Virus record (IMG/VR): IMGVR_UViG_3300046689_000416
Span: 1-50,151 of that record
From: a virus
Reading direction: 5' to 3' (one strand)
Length of the DNA: 50,151 nt
The notes beneath the pieces are model-generated. The model was not told the origin of the DNA and ran no database searches. It was given only the letters and a program-made list of their open reading frames with translations. Position numbers and translations under genes: made by a program. This document shows, piece after piece, positions 31,747 through 39,518 of this stretch (the first letter of the stretch is position 1; the number at the start of each line of letters is the position of its first letter).

Positions 31747-32025
31747 TTAGGCGACCGCATTGACCGATTTCGGGAGGGCGCCGGTTTCCAGCACCTTGCC
31801 TACATCTTCGATGATTTCGGCCCGGTTTCCGAACCGGCACCGCGGCGAATGGAGAGGACAGCTAAGACACCACGTATCCGACGCCAGTTTCTTTAGGTGA
31901 AACCGAATCGAATAGGCGATGAACGTGGTTTCCTCTCCTAGCTTGCGAGGAACCCGAACCGATTCGGGAACCCCGAACATTTTGACTAAGAGTGTCGGTG
32001 CCACGACGAATGTGTCTTGTGCCAT
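31747..32025 (-). CDS. small early protein, unknown
   Basis: 92 residues; ATG at 32025 with AAGGTGAG. Contains CLSCPLHSPRCRFG, a Cys/His cluster that could bind zinc, after a beta-type N-terminal half (FGVPESVRVPRKLGEETTFI). No family recognised. Confidence 0.6.
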   Translation of the reverse strand: MAQDTFVVAPTLLVKMFGVPESVRVPRKLGEETTFIAYSIRFHLKKLASDTWCLSCPLHSPRCRFGNRAEIIEDVGKVLETGALPKSVNAVA

Positions 32026-32069
32026 TTTCTCACCTTTGGGTAGGAGTCGAATACCTATCGGCATTCGGG
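32023..32069 (-). repeat. repeated early-gene leader, copy 2
   Basis: Minus strand, ending at the ATG at 32025: GAATGCCG, AGGTATTCGAC, CTACCC and AAGGTG in order. Similar to copy 1 at 31655-31702. Shorter versions (CTAACCC then AGGTG) precede the genes starting at 32598 and 33517. Confidence 0.55.
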
Positions 32070-32103
32070 ACAGCCCCCCGTGGGGCATTGGTCCCGACGG
32101 CCG

Positions 32104-32349
32104 CTAGGCCGGATTGACGGACGCAAGGTGAACGCGGTCCCGGTCGTGTCGGTCGTTCCAATGGTTCCTGGCTGCAATCCATGCCGCGCCGTTCTCCTCG
32201 CCATCGAAGCAAGTAACCGCGATGGGGAATTCCTCAATTCCGCCCCCGTGTCGCCAGAAAATTGCTACGTAGCGGCGGGAGGACGGGCCGGCCCGGAACT
32301 CGGCATTCAATCCGGCCCGAACTGCGGCAATCACTTCGTCGGTTGTCAT
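32104..32349 (-). CDS. small early protein, unknown
   Basis: 81 residues; ATG at 32349 with AAGGG. An N-terminal helix (MTTDEVIAAVRAGLNAEFRA) is followed by a beta-type part (RRYVAIFWRHGGGIEEFPIA). No motif recognised. Confidence 0.55.
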   Translation of the reverse strand: MTTDEVIAAVRAGLNAEFRAGPSSRRYVAIFWRHGGGIEEFPIAVTCFDGEENGAAWIAARNHWNDRHDRDRVHLASVNPA

Positions 32350-32379
32350 GGCATAACCCTTTCGGGTAAGGGGAGGGAA

Positions 32380-32598
32380 CTACCGGATACCGACGGATCG
32401 ACAGCACTCCCGGAACATCTCGGAATAGGCGTATTGCACATTCGTTCCGCGCGGCGCGCCTTCCAGTGAGGCGGACGGGGGCCGGACGATTTGCTTCAGG
32501 TTGTCAACGGACATGGATGTGATTCCGTCCCGTCGATTTGACTTTACCTTGGCGCGGATTGCGCCGCAAAGCGCCACTGTGAACGGAGAATTCGTCAT
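32380..32598 (-). CDS. small early protein, unknown
   Basis: 72 residues; ATG at 32598 with AAGGTG and the CTAACCC leader. Basic, with KSNRRDGITSMSVDNLKQIV. No motif recognised. Confidence 0.5.
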   Translation of the reverse strand: MTNSPFTVALCGAIRAKVKSNRRDGITSMSVDNLKQIVRPPSASLEGAPRGTNVQYAYSEMFRECCRSVGIR

Positions 32599-32671
32599 AA
32601 AGCACCTTTCGGGTTAGAGAACGGTCACGAGAGAGAGGCCGGAACAAGCCGGCCCCTCATTCGGGACCGGT

Positions 32672-32896
32672 CTAGCTCGCCACGAAACCGGAAAGCAAGT
32701 CGTTTAGTTCCCGGGCGATGCGAGTAAACCCCTGTTTCAAGGCCGAATCCTGTTGCATCCGGACATACCGGGCGAAACATTCCCGGTCGCCGTTGAACTT
32801 GCTCGCCTCTTTCCCGGGCCATGCCAGAGCAACGCGAGCTATGTAGTCCGATTCGGCTATCCATTCCATCGCCCGATCCGATTGAGTCTTGACCAT
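32672..32896 (-). CDS. small helical early protein
   Basis: 74 residues; ATG at 32896 with AAGGTG. Helical: DRAMEWIAESDYIARVALAW and RMQQDSALKQGFTRIARELN. No motif recognised. Upstream 32897-32966 carries a perfect GC-rich hairpin (CCCCGGCCG / CGGCCGGGG). Confidence 0.55.
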   Translation of the reverse strand: MVKTQSDRAMEWIAESDYIARVALAWPGKEASKFNGDRECFARYVRMQQDSALKQGFTRIARELNDLLSGFVAS

Positions 32897-32966
32897 GTGG
32901 CACCTTGGTGAATCCCCGGCCGGATATCGGCCGGGGTGAAGGAAAGGGAGGACAATCCCCCCGGAA

Positions 32967-33269
32967 CTAGTCGGCATAGGCCGCGGGAATGAGCTTGCTG
33001 CAATGGTCGCAATGAAGCTCGGCATCTTCATAGTTCACGTCCATCCCGTCAACCGCCCACCCACCGTGGGAGTTGAACGGTCGGCCTGTCCGGTTAGCCG
33101 AGTCGATCTCGGCAATGTTCCCGTTCGCACAATCCGGGCAGATGCAACCGCCATCGGTGAACACGTAGAAGATCGGATAACCGCCCGGCCAAGCGAAGCT
33201 CGGCAACGGTTCCCGACAGACGGGCAGGCCGACAGACTTGCGTACCCTTTTGAGAGCTTGTTTCGACAT
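32967..33269 (-). CDS. zinc-ribbon early protein
   Basis: 100 residues; ATG at 33269 with GGAG. FTDGGCICPDCANGNIAEID (Cys44/47) and LHCDHCSKLIPAAYAD (Cys87/90) make a split four-Cys zinc site, with a GWAVDGMDVNYEDAELHC segment between. Looks like the small phage zinc proteins often found in early regions. Function unknown. Confidence 0.65.
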   Translation of the reverse strand: MSKQALKRVRKSVGLPVCREPLPSFAWPGGYPIFYVFTDGGCICPDCANGNIAEIDSANRTGRPFNSHGGWAVDGMDVNYEDAELHCDHCSKLIPAAYAD

Positions 33270-33358
33270 GATCAACTCCGGTTAAGAGTTCCCGGCCACA
33301 ATCGGCCGGTCCCCCCGTCCCTCCGGCCGAATGCCGTGGGAAGGGAGGACCGGTCGCA

Positions 33359-33517
33359 CTAGGCCGGGCGATATCCTTCCCGCCGCAATCGGGAAACGAA
33401 CAATTCCTCCGCGCGTCGGTCCGTGAACAATTCGTGGTACCGTCCGTCCGACGTCCGGTATTCCCGGTATTCCCCATCGACCGCGGACCGGACAACCGTT
33501 CGTGAATAGGTCTTCAT
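33359..33517 (-). CDS. first early gene, 52-residue basic protein
   Basis: ATG at 33517 with AGGTGAG and the CTAACCC leader. Sequence KTYSRTVVRSAVDGEYREYR then RAEELFVSRLRREGYRPA is a small beta-alpha protein with high Arg content. It is the promoter-proximal gene of the minus-strand block, next to the control region, so it may be the first made after infection. No family recognised. Confidence 0.55.
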   Translation of the reverse strand: MKTYSRTVVRSAVDGEYREYRTSDGRYHELFTDRRAEELFVSRLRREGYRPA

Positions 33518-33630
33518 CGTCTCACCTAGTGGGTTAGAAGTCTGGACAACTCAACCGTACCCCACGAACAATCGACAGGAAGGCGGACGCAAACCGGAAA
33601 GACGGGATTTCCCAAACTCGCCAGGACGGG

Positions 33631-33680
33631 CGTTAACAACCGTTAACAGGCCACCGAATACCGTAAACAAAAGCTAACAC
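33631..33680 (+). repeat. short AT-rich repeats at about helical spacing
   Basis: CGTTAACA at 33631 and 33641, CGTAAACA at 33662 and GCTAACA at 33673. Starts are 10, 21 and 11 bases apart, close to one or two turns of the helix, so the units face the same side. Iteron-like. Confidence 0.5.
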
Positions 33681-33787
33681 TCCAAACCCAAACAACTCCC
33701 CTGGAGCAAGCTCGCCCCCGCCCGAACCGAATCCCCCACCGGCCGACGACTCGCACCGAACCAACTTGACCGGGCGAGGACGCATCT

Positions 33788-33822
33788 CCCCGTTTTTCCG
33801 TCCTCCCCCGTTTTTTCCGTCC
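33788..33822 (+). repeat. tandem pair of CCCCG-T(5-6)-CCGTCC
   Basis: Copies at 33788-33803 and 33806-33822 are identical apart from one extra T. Starts are 18 bases apart. Function unknown; could be a protein-binding or DNA-bending site. Confidence 0.55.
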
Positions 33823-33859
33823 AATCTCTCATCCCGCCTTGTCCCGTCCTGTCCTAATG

Positions 33860-33937
33860 TGCGTTTGCCCCTTGTATTCGTGTTGTCAGGTGTCCACGGT
33901 GGACACCTGCCTGTGTTTGCTCCTTGTATTTGCGTTG
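33860..33937 (+). repeat. two 26-bp direct repeats flanking the palindrome
   Basis: Copies at 33860-33885 and 33912-33937 match at 22 of 26 positions (shared core CCTTGTATT). Their starts are 52 bases apart, about five helical turns. The palindrome at 33887-33909 fills the space between. Confidence 0.6.
33887..33909 (+). promoter_or_regulatory. 23-bp palindrome, candidate ParB-like operator
   Basis: Perfect inverted repeat with half-site CAGGTGTCCAC and one central base. The same 22-base core is present in the ParB-like gene at 25065-25086 and nowhere else noticed. Sits midway between two direct repeats in the divergent control region. Confidence 0.6.
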
Positions 33938-34109
33938 ATTGGCGCGGGTCTGCGCGTGTCCTAGTCCAGCTGCCCACCCAGCTGCCGGGCGAGGGTACGA
34001 GACCGGCCCACGCGAGAACTGAGCCGCAACCCCACCCCGGGCGAGGGGAGTCCCGGGCGACTTAAGTTCCCCCTGCCCCCACAAGGGTTTAGGTGATATC
34101 CTGTGTGTC

Positions 34110-34583
34110 ATGGTGGAGGAGGCGGCAGTTGTGGAGGAGGTGATTCCGCAGCCGGTGTGCGGTTGTGGGGTGGGTTTGCGGAAGGCGGGGAAGACGCCGA
34201 ATGGGTCGCAGCGGTGGGAGTGTCGGAAGTGCAATCGGTCGCTGGTGGGGTCCCGGCCGGATGTTGCGGAGGTTTTGGCGGGTCGGAAGCCGGTGGAGGA
34301 GGCTCGGAATCCGGTATTGACGGCGTACCGGCATGTGTTGGAGAACAAGGAGGCGAAGTATGATCGGAGCGGGTTGGAGCGGACGGCCCGGACGATTCAT
34401 GAGGATAATCCGCAGCGGTTTATGGACCGGTATGACGAGTTGGAGGCCGAGGAGCGGGGTGCGGAGCGGGTAAGTCGGGCGGGGGATGCGGTTGCGGTGG
34501 GGGTAGTGGGTTCGGACGAGCGGGGGGTTCGGGAGTTGATTCGGGGATTGTTATCGGAGATGAAGGGGGTGTCGGATGTTTGA
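34110..34583 (+). CDS. candidate small terminase subunit / zinc-ribbon protein
   Basis: 157 residues; ATG at 34110 with AGGTGA somewhat far upstream. Cys17/19 (VCGCGVG) and Cys38/41 (WECRKCNRS) form a zinc ribbon at the N-terminus. The rest is helical and charged (LERTARTIHEDNPQRFMDRY). First late gene, two genes before the large terminase; position and helical design suit a small terminase, but no family motif confirms it. Unusually G-rich with T/G third positions compared with the rest of the genome. Confidence 0.5.
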   Translation: MVEEAAVVEEVIPQPVCGCGVGLRKAGKTPNGSQRWECRKCNRSLVGSRPDVAEVLAGRKPVEEARNPVLTAYRHVLENKEAKYDRSGLERTARTIHEDNPQRFMDRYDELEAEERGAERVSRAGDAVAVGVVGSDERGVRELIRGLLSEMKGVSDV

Positions 34584-34839
34584 GTTGCCGGTAGATCCGG
34601 GTTTTAGGCCGCGTCATCGGGAGTTGATGCTGGCGTTGCGGGGTGGGGAGCCGTCGGGTGTGCAGTTGCGGACGACGCGGGTGTGTGTGAAGGCCCGGGA
34701 GGTGTTTACGGCGGGGGAGTTGGAGGCTCGGATTGTGGCTCATGCGGAGCGGGTGTTGCGGGAGGAGGTGGTGTCGCCGGACGACGCGAAGAGGCGGCAG
34801 ACGGGTCGGGAGGGGAATGGCAGGCGCAAGTCGTGTTGA
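34576..34839 (+). CDS. small protein between terminase genes
   Basis: 87 residues; ATG at 34576 overlaps the end of the preceding gene by 8 bp. FELPVDPGFRPRHRELMLAL then RVCVKAREVFTAGELEARIV and a basic tail (DDAKRRQTGREGNGRRKS). Could be an alternative small terminase or a packaging accessory. Same G-rich composition as its neighbour. Confidence 0.5.
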   Translation: MFELPVDPGFRPRHRELMLALRGGEPSGVQLRTTRVCVKAREVFTAGELEARIVAHAERVLREEVVSPDDAKRRQTGREGNGRRKSC

Positions 34840-36629
34840 GTCCCGAGAAGTACCATCTCGAAGTGCCGACCGATCCGAAGGGGAATTTGGAGTGGCGTCT
34901 TCGTTTGTTGGAGGTGTGCGAGTCGAAGCCGGAGTATCGTCGTGCGGTGGTGGAGATGTGCAAGCAGGACCTTTTCTTTTTCATCCTGGTGTTTGTGTGG
35001 CAGGTAAATCCGAAGGTGGTGGGTCGGGAGGTGGGTCCGTTTCTGTCGTGGGGTTTCCAGCACGAGCTTCTCCGCAGGTCGATCGACCGGCTCCTCGGGG
35101 AGTGGCCGGACGACCTTTTGTGGGAGAAGAGCCGGGAGATGGGAGCGACGTGGCTGGCGTTGATTCTGGCGGTGTGGCTGTGTCTGTTTCACCCGAACAA
35201 GCGGGTTCTCTGCATCAGCCACTCCGAGGGTGCGGTGCGGAAGGCGGGGGACGACGCGACATTGTTCGCCAAGGTCGAGTTCATTCTGGATCATTTGCCG
35301 GAGTGGTTGAAGGTGGGGGTGAAGCGTCGGAAGATGGGTTTTCACTTCGCCGGCCGCTCTTCGATGACGGGGGTGGCTCCGACGCAGAGGTCCGGGGTCG
35401 GGGACCGGGTTTCTCTGGTCCTCTTGGACGAGTTCTCGAAGCAGCGGGAGGCGGCGGCGATTTGGGGTCAGACGGCGGACACCGGGCCGCGGCTGGTGAT
35501 CGGGACCCATTACGGGGTGGGCACGTTCTATTACGAACTCACGAACCGTCCGGACTTGCCGAAGGTGATTTTGCACTGGTCCCAGCATCCGGAGAAGCGG
35601 AAGGGTTTGTATCAGGTGCATCCCGACCGGCGGGTGGAGGTGTTGGTTCCGGAGGGTTTGCCGGAGGATTACGAGTTCGTGCGGAACGGGAGTCCGGCGG
35701 GGGGTCCTTATCCTGGTCTTCGGAGTCCGTGGTACGACCGGGAGTGTGCGCGGCGGCATTCGGTGCGGGACGTGGCGATGCACTTGGACATCGACCCGCA
35801 GGGATCCACTTCGCAGGTTTTTGATCCCCTCGAAGTGAACGGCCTCATTCGGGACTACTGTTGCGACCCGTACTGGGAGGGGAACTTGGAGTCCGAGGCC
35901 GGTGTGGACCGGCTGGTGGAGCGGGCGGGCGGCCTGATTCGGCTGTGGTGTCCGATCGACGTGTCGGGCCGGCCTCCGTTGGCGGTTTATTCCGCGGGTG
36001 CGGACGTGAGTACCGGTCAGGGGGCCACTCCGTCCTGTCTCGGGGTGATGAACGACCGGGGCGAGAAGGTGTTGGAGTTCGCCGACGCGAGGATGGGGGT
36101 GGACGATTTCGCGTCGTTCTCGGCCCGGATCGGCCACCTGTTCCGGTCGGCGGACGGTCGGCCGATGAAGTTGGGGTGGGAGACGAACGGTCCCGGGGGC
36201 CGGTACGGGATCAAGTTGGCCGAGGTGGGTTACACTCACGTCTATTACCACACGAACGAGATGCGGCTGAGCCGGCCGGTGGCGGACAAGCCGGGCTGGC
36301 CGCCGGGTGTGGAGACGAAGCGCATCCTTCTGGAAAACTACCGGGCGGCGCTCTTCGGACGGAGGATGGTGAATCGTTCGAAGTTGGCGATGCAGGAGCT
36401 ACTGTCGTTCGAGTACACCCCCCGGGGTCAGGTCGAACACGCCGGCCAAGTGCTGGCCAACGACCCCGCCGGCTCGGGGGAGAACCACGGGGACCGGGCG
36501 ATCGCGGACGCGATCATGTGGCTCGTGGGGAGTAAGGGCGTGTCGAATTGGTCGGAGCCGAAGCGGGAAGGGCCGGTGCAATCGCTGGCGTGGCGTCGTA
36601 TGCTGGCTGCGAGGTCTTCGGAGGACTAA
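34833..36629 (+). CDS. terL: large terminase subunit (ATPase/nuclease)
   Basis: 598 residues from a GTG at 34833 that overlaps the upstream stop; the exact start is uncertain. Walker A-like EKSREMGATW (residues 98-107), Walker B VSLVLLDE (193-200) and coupling motif region (LVIGTHYGVGT) mark the packaging ATPase. The nuclease half shows Asp391 (GADVSTGQG), Glu450 (LGWETNGPGG) and Asp554/559 (GDRAIADAIMWLV). It cuts and pumps DNA through the portal encoded two genes later. Secure. Confidence 0.88.
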   Translation: MLSPEKYHLEVPTDPKGNLEWRLRLLEVCESKPEYRRAVVEMCKQDLFFFILVFVWQVNPKVVGREVGPFLSWGFQHELLRRSIDRLLGEWPDDLLWEKSREMGATWLALILAVWLCLFHPNKRVLCISHSEGAVRKAGDDATLFAKVEFILDHLPEWLKVGVKRRKMGFHFAGRSSMTGVAPTQRSGVGDRVSLVLLDEFSKQREAAAIWGQTADTGPRLVIGTHYGVGTFYYELTNRPDLPKVILHWSQHPEKRKGLYQVHPDRRVEVLVPEGLPEDYEFVRNGSPAGGPYPGLRSPWYDRECARRHSVRDVAMHLDIDPQGSTSQVFDPLEVNGLIRDYCCDPYWEGNLESEAGVDRLVERAGGLIRLWCPIDVSGRPPLAVYSAGADVSTGQGATPSCLGVMNDRGEKVLEFADARMGVDDFASFSARIGHLFRSADGRPMKLGWETNGPGGRYGIKLAEVGYTHVYYHTNEMRLSRPVADKPGWPPGVETKRILLENYRAALFGRRMVNRSKLAMQELLSFEYTPRGQVEHAGQVLANDPAGSGENHGDRAIADAIMWLVGSKGVSNWSEPKREGPVQSLAWRRMLAARSSED

Positions 36630-36634
36630 CGCCC

Positions 36635-36832
36635 GTGCTTTATCACTTCAAGGCTTACGACTGCCCGGATGCCAACGGCCGTCAGCCGCAACACGGGGAA
36701 CAGAAATGGACGCTCTCCTTCATCCTCGAAGGTGAAGATTATTTGGAAGTGGAGATTGGTCGGAAGGGCCGCAAAGCGATTCGGGATATGCTGCTTCGGG
36801 AAGAGGCTGACGATCTCGCCGAGGCGAACTAA
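36635..36832 (+). CDS. small protein between terminase and portal
   Basis: 65 residues from a GTG at 36635 with GGAGG about 11 bases upstream. YHFKAYDCPDANGRQPQHGE then WTLSFILEGEDYLEVEIGRK is a small beta-type domain with a helical acidic end. Its TAA overlaps the portal ATG. Function unknown. Confidence 0.6.
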   Translation: MLYHFKAYDCPDANGRQPQHGEQKWTLSFILEGEDYLEVEIGRKGRKAIRDMLLREEADDLAEAN

Positions 36833-38646
36833 TGGCCAAGCAGTCTCCCATCGGCAAGCGGGCCGGAGAGGTAGACGTCCCGCGTCTGTGCCAGGATATG
36901 TACCGGTCGCGGTTGTCGCTGAAGGTGTTTCGGGAGAACGTGGTGGGGATGGCCCGGCTCGTTGCGGGAACTCACTGGTCGGAGTTGGGCGCCGACAAAC
37001 TTCAGCCGCTCCCCCTCCTGTCGATGTACCAGTCCACGATCATCCGGAAGCTGGTCGCGGCCAATCCGCGGGTCTCCGTGACGACGTGGGACCAAAACAT
37101 GCGGGCGGCGGCCAGTGCCCTTGAGGGCTGGATGAATCCCGAGATCGAGAACATGGACCTTGCGGGCACCCTTCGCCGGGTCACGTCGTCGGCCTTGTAC
37201 TCGGTCGGGGTGACGATGGTGGGGTTGGCGATGCCGGCGAATGCGGCGCGGGCCAACTGGGACATGCGGGTGGGCGAGCCGTTCGTGGACGACGTGCTGT
37301 TGGACGACTTGGTGTTCGACATGCACGCCCGGAGCGAGCGGGAGTTCGGGTACGTCGGCCACCGGTATCGGGTCTATCTCGATTCGATCAAGGACTCGAA
37401 GTTGTACGACAAGTCGCGTCTGAAGCTCGAACCGATGGAGGACCCGCAGTTCAACAACCAGGGGGACCTCCGGGTCGGCGTCCTCGGCCGGGACTTCTAT
37501 TCCACGAAGGAGGAGTGGCAGGACTTTATCGACTTGTGGGACGTGTATATTCCGCGTCACCGGATGGTGATTACGATCCCCGACAGTTCGATCTGGACCG
37601 GTGAAGGCAGTGCGGAGGAGCCGCTGCGGATCGTGGACTGGGTGGGACCCGATGACGGCCCGTACCACTTCCTGCGATTGGGCAACGAGGTCCCCGGCAA
37701 CGTGATGACCTCGGCCCCGATGCAGACGTTGGTGGACCTGCACGAGTACGCGAACAACGCGCTTCGCAAGTTGGCCCGTCAGGTGCATCGGCAGAAGGAC
37801 AATCTGATCGTCGGCGGCAGCGCGACGGACGACGCGCAGAACCTCACGAACTCGTCGGACGGCGATGCGGTGGCGATCAACAACGCGCAGGCCTTGGAGC
37901 AGCGGTCCTACGGCGGTCCGAACCCGCAGGTGTTCGCGGCGTTCCAGGCATTCAAGGAACTCTTCAGTTGGGCGGCCGGCAACCTCGAATCCCTCGCCGG
38001 CCTCAGCCCGCAGGCGAAGACGGCCAGCCAGGACAAGATGCTCTCGGAGGCTTCGTCGGGGATGGTGGCGGCGATGCAGGATCAGGTGTTGTCCCACGCG
38101 CAGGACGTGGTGAAGAGTCTGGCGTGGTACTGGTGGAACCACCCGCGGATGGAGATGAAGTCCCAGTTCGAGCCGGACGGGATGAAGGCGTATGCGATTC
38201 CGCGGTCGCTGAAGCCTGCCTCGGCCCCGTCTGGGACCCGTCGCACCGGCCGGCTGTCCGATCTGGACTTCAAGGTCCAGCCGTTCTCGCTGCAAGGCTC
38301 CACTCCTCAGCAGCGGGCGGCGACCATTTCCGGTCTGATGCAGACGATTGTGATGCCGATCCTACCCCTGTTGCAGCAGCAGGGTTCGTCGGTGGACCTG
38401 GGCGAGTTCTTGCGGCTGATGGCGAAGTATCTGGACCTACCGGAGCTTCCGCAGATCGTGAAGACGTCGCCGCCGGTGGAGGGTCCGCAGGAGGGCGAGA
38501 AGCCGGGGATGCCCGCGCAGACGGAGAGGACGTACACCCGCCGCTCCGAAGGAAATCAGACCGAGCAGAACAAGGCGCAGACCGGACGGATGATGATGCA
38601 GGGTCAGATGGCGTCCGGGGAGATAAACGGGACGGTGAACCGATGA
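36832..38646 (+). CDS. portal protein
   Basis: 604 residues; ATG at 36832 overlaps the upstream TAA. N-terminal wing/clip-like order: YRSRLSLKVFRENVVGMARL, then ALEGWMNPEIENMDLAGTLR, then YRVYLDSIKDSKLYDKSRLK. A helical segment QTLVDLHEYANNALRKLARQ and the SQDKMLSEASSGMVAAMQDQ stem follow, then a disordered acidic/Gln-rich tail. Size, position after the terminase and before scaffold/capsid, and overall helical design fit podovirus/siphovirus portals. Confidence 0.78.
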   Translation: MAKQSPIGKRAGEVDVPRLCQDMYRSRLSLKVFRENVVGMARLVAGTHWSELGADKLQPLPLLSMYQSTIIRKLVAANPRVSVTTWDQNMRAAASALEGWMNPEIENMDLAGTLRRVTSSALYSVGVTMVGLAMPANAARANWDMRVGEPFVDDVLLDDLVFDMHARSEREFGYVGHRYRVYLDSIKDSKLYDKSRLKLEPMEDPQFNNQGDLRVGVLGRDFYSTKEEWQDFIDLWDVYIPRHRMVITIPDSSIWTGEGSAEEPLRIVDWVGPDDGPYHFLRLGNEVPGNVMTSAPMQTLVDLHEYANNALRKLARQVHRQKDNLIVGGSATDDAQNLTNSSDGDAVAINNAQALEQRSYGGPNPQVFAAFQAFKELFSWAAGNLESLAGLSPQAKTASQDKMLSEASSGMVAAMQDQVLSHAQDVVKSLAWYWWNHPRMEMKSQFEPDGMKAYAIPRSLKPASAPSGTRRTGRLSDLDFKVQPFSLQGSTPQQRAATISGLMQTIVMPILPLLQQQGSSVDLGEFLRLMAKYLDLPELPQIVKTSPPVEGPQEGEKPGMPAQTERTYTRRSEGNQTEQNKAQTGRMMMQGQMASGEINGTVNR

Positions 38647-39047
38647 AGTGCAAGAGTTGCCGCGGGAAGAGGCGGGGATACCGCTGTTGGTTCTGCGATG
38701 CGGCCGACCTCGCGGCCCAGCAGACCCCCGACCCGTCCGGTTGGCCGATCGTGTCCGACGCGATGGCCGTCTTCCCCGACCAGATTCCGGCCGAGCGGGA
38801 GCAGGCCTACAAGAAGGGCGTCCCGACCGAGTTCACGAAGCAGGGCCAGCCGATCTTTACTTCCGCCGGCCATCGGGCGGCGTACTGTCGGGCGATGGGT
38901 GCGGTGGACCGTAACGGCGGGTATCGGGACTACACCGGTAGCAGTCAATTGTCGGACGAGCAGGGGAAGGCGCGGGAAGAGCGGGCCAAGCATGACCGGG
39001 CGATGATCGAGAACTTCTTGAACTTGGGAGGCCGCCTTGGCAAATGA
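38643..39047 (+). CDS. zinc-ribbon protein between portal and capsid genes
   Basis: 134 residues; ATG at 38643 overlaps the portal stop (ATGA). CKSCRGKRRGYRCWFC gives Cys3/6 and Cys15/18. Then GVPTEFTKQGQPIFTSAGHR and AAYCRAMGAVDRNGGYRDYT, a familiar but unnamed segment of phage head operons. Probably head morphogenesis. Confidence 0.6.
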   Translation: MKCKSCRGKRRGYRCWFCDAADLAAQQTPDPSGWPIVSDAMAVFPDQIPAEREQAYKKGVPTEFTKQGQPIFTSAGHRAAYCRAMGAVDRNGGYRDYTGSSQLSDEQGKAREERAKHDRAMIENFLNLGGRLGK

Positions 39048-39429
39048 ACTCACCATCAACTGGTCCTTGGCCTTCGCCAAGGTCGGCGTGACGACTCCCA
39101 CGGGCAGTGACGTCTCGGCGCCCGTCGGTCTGAACTTTCCGCAGGCGCAGTTCACCGTCACCGGCACGACCGGGATCGAGAACTTCCTGTCGGTGGCGAT
39201 CACCGAAACGCTCATTCCCCTCGGCGGGTTGACGAGTCCTCACTGGGCGTACTTCTGGAATCTGGACGACACGAACTACGTCCAACTGCGTCCGAATACG
39301 GGTCTGGCGGCGTTCGCCCGACTTTATCCGGGCGAGGGATTTCTGATTCCTTTGGACCAGTCGATGGTGCCTTATGCCATCGCCAACACGGCGCCGGTGG
39401 TCCTTCGGTACGCAATCTGGCCCCGCTAA
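39037..39429 (+). CDS. small beta-rich structural protein
   Basis: 130 residues from a TTG at 39037 with GGGAGG upstream. Beta-type throughout: ANELTINWSLAFAKVGVTTP, YFWNLDDTNYVQLRPNTGLA, GEGFLIPLDQSMVPYAIANT. Looks like a jelly-roll virion decoration protein. Location between portal and scaffold supports a head role. Confidence 0.6.
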   Translation: MANELTINWSLAFAKVGVTTPTGSDVSAPVGLNFPQAQFTVTGTTGIENFLSVAITETLIPLGGLTSPHWAYFWNLDDTNYVQLRPNTGLAAFARLYPGEGFLIPLDQSMVPYAIANTAPVVLRYAIWPR

Positions 39430-39518
39430 CCCTTGCCGGTTGACGCGCCCTCGGTTATGGTCACTTCGACGGCTTCACCCCTCTGGCCGTCGCTTATCCC
39501 CTCACAGACAGGTGACTC

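Larger units (their letters stand above)
33518..34109. promoter_or_regulatory. divergent control region between early and late genes
   Basis: 592 bases with no gene. From left to right: short AT-rich CGTTAACA repeats (33631-33680), two CCCCGTTTTT repeats (33788-33822), two 26-bp direct repeats (33860, 33912) around a 23-bp palindrome, then GC-rich sequence up to the first late ATG. The minus-strand early promoter and the plus-strand late promoter must lie here or close by. Also the best candidate for the replication origin. Confidence 0.65.

Noticed and set aside
17891-33517. Integrase, repressor or toxin-antitoxin pair
   Set aside because: No recombinase catalytic motif, no clear repressor and no paired toxin signature was found by reading the early proteins.
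36829-38295. 488-residue minus-strand frame
   Set aside because: Antisense to the portal gene, which has a coherent protein sequence and a coupled start.
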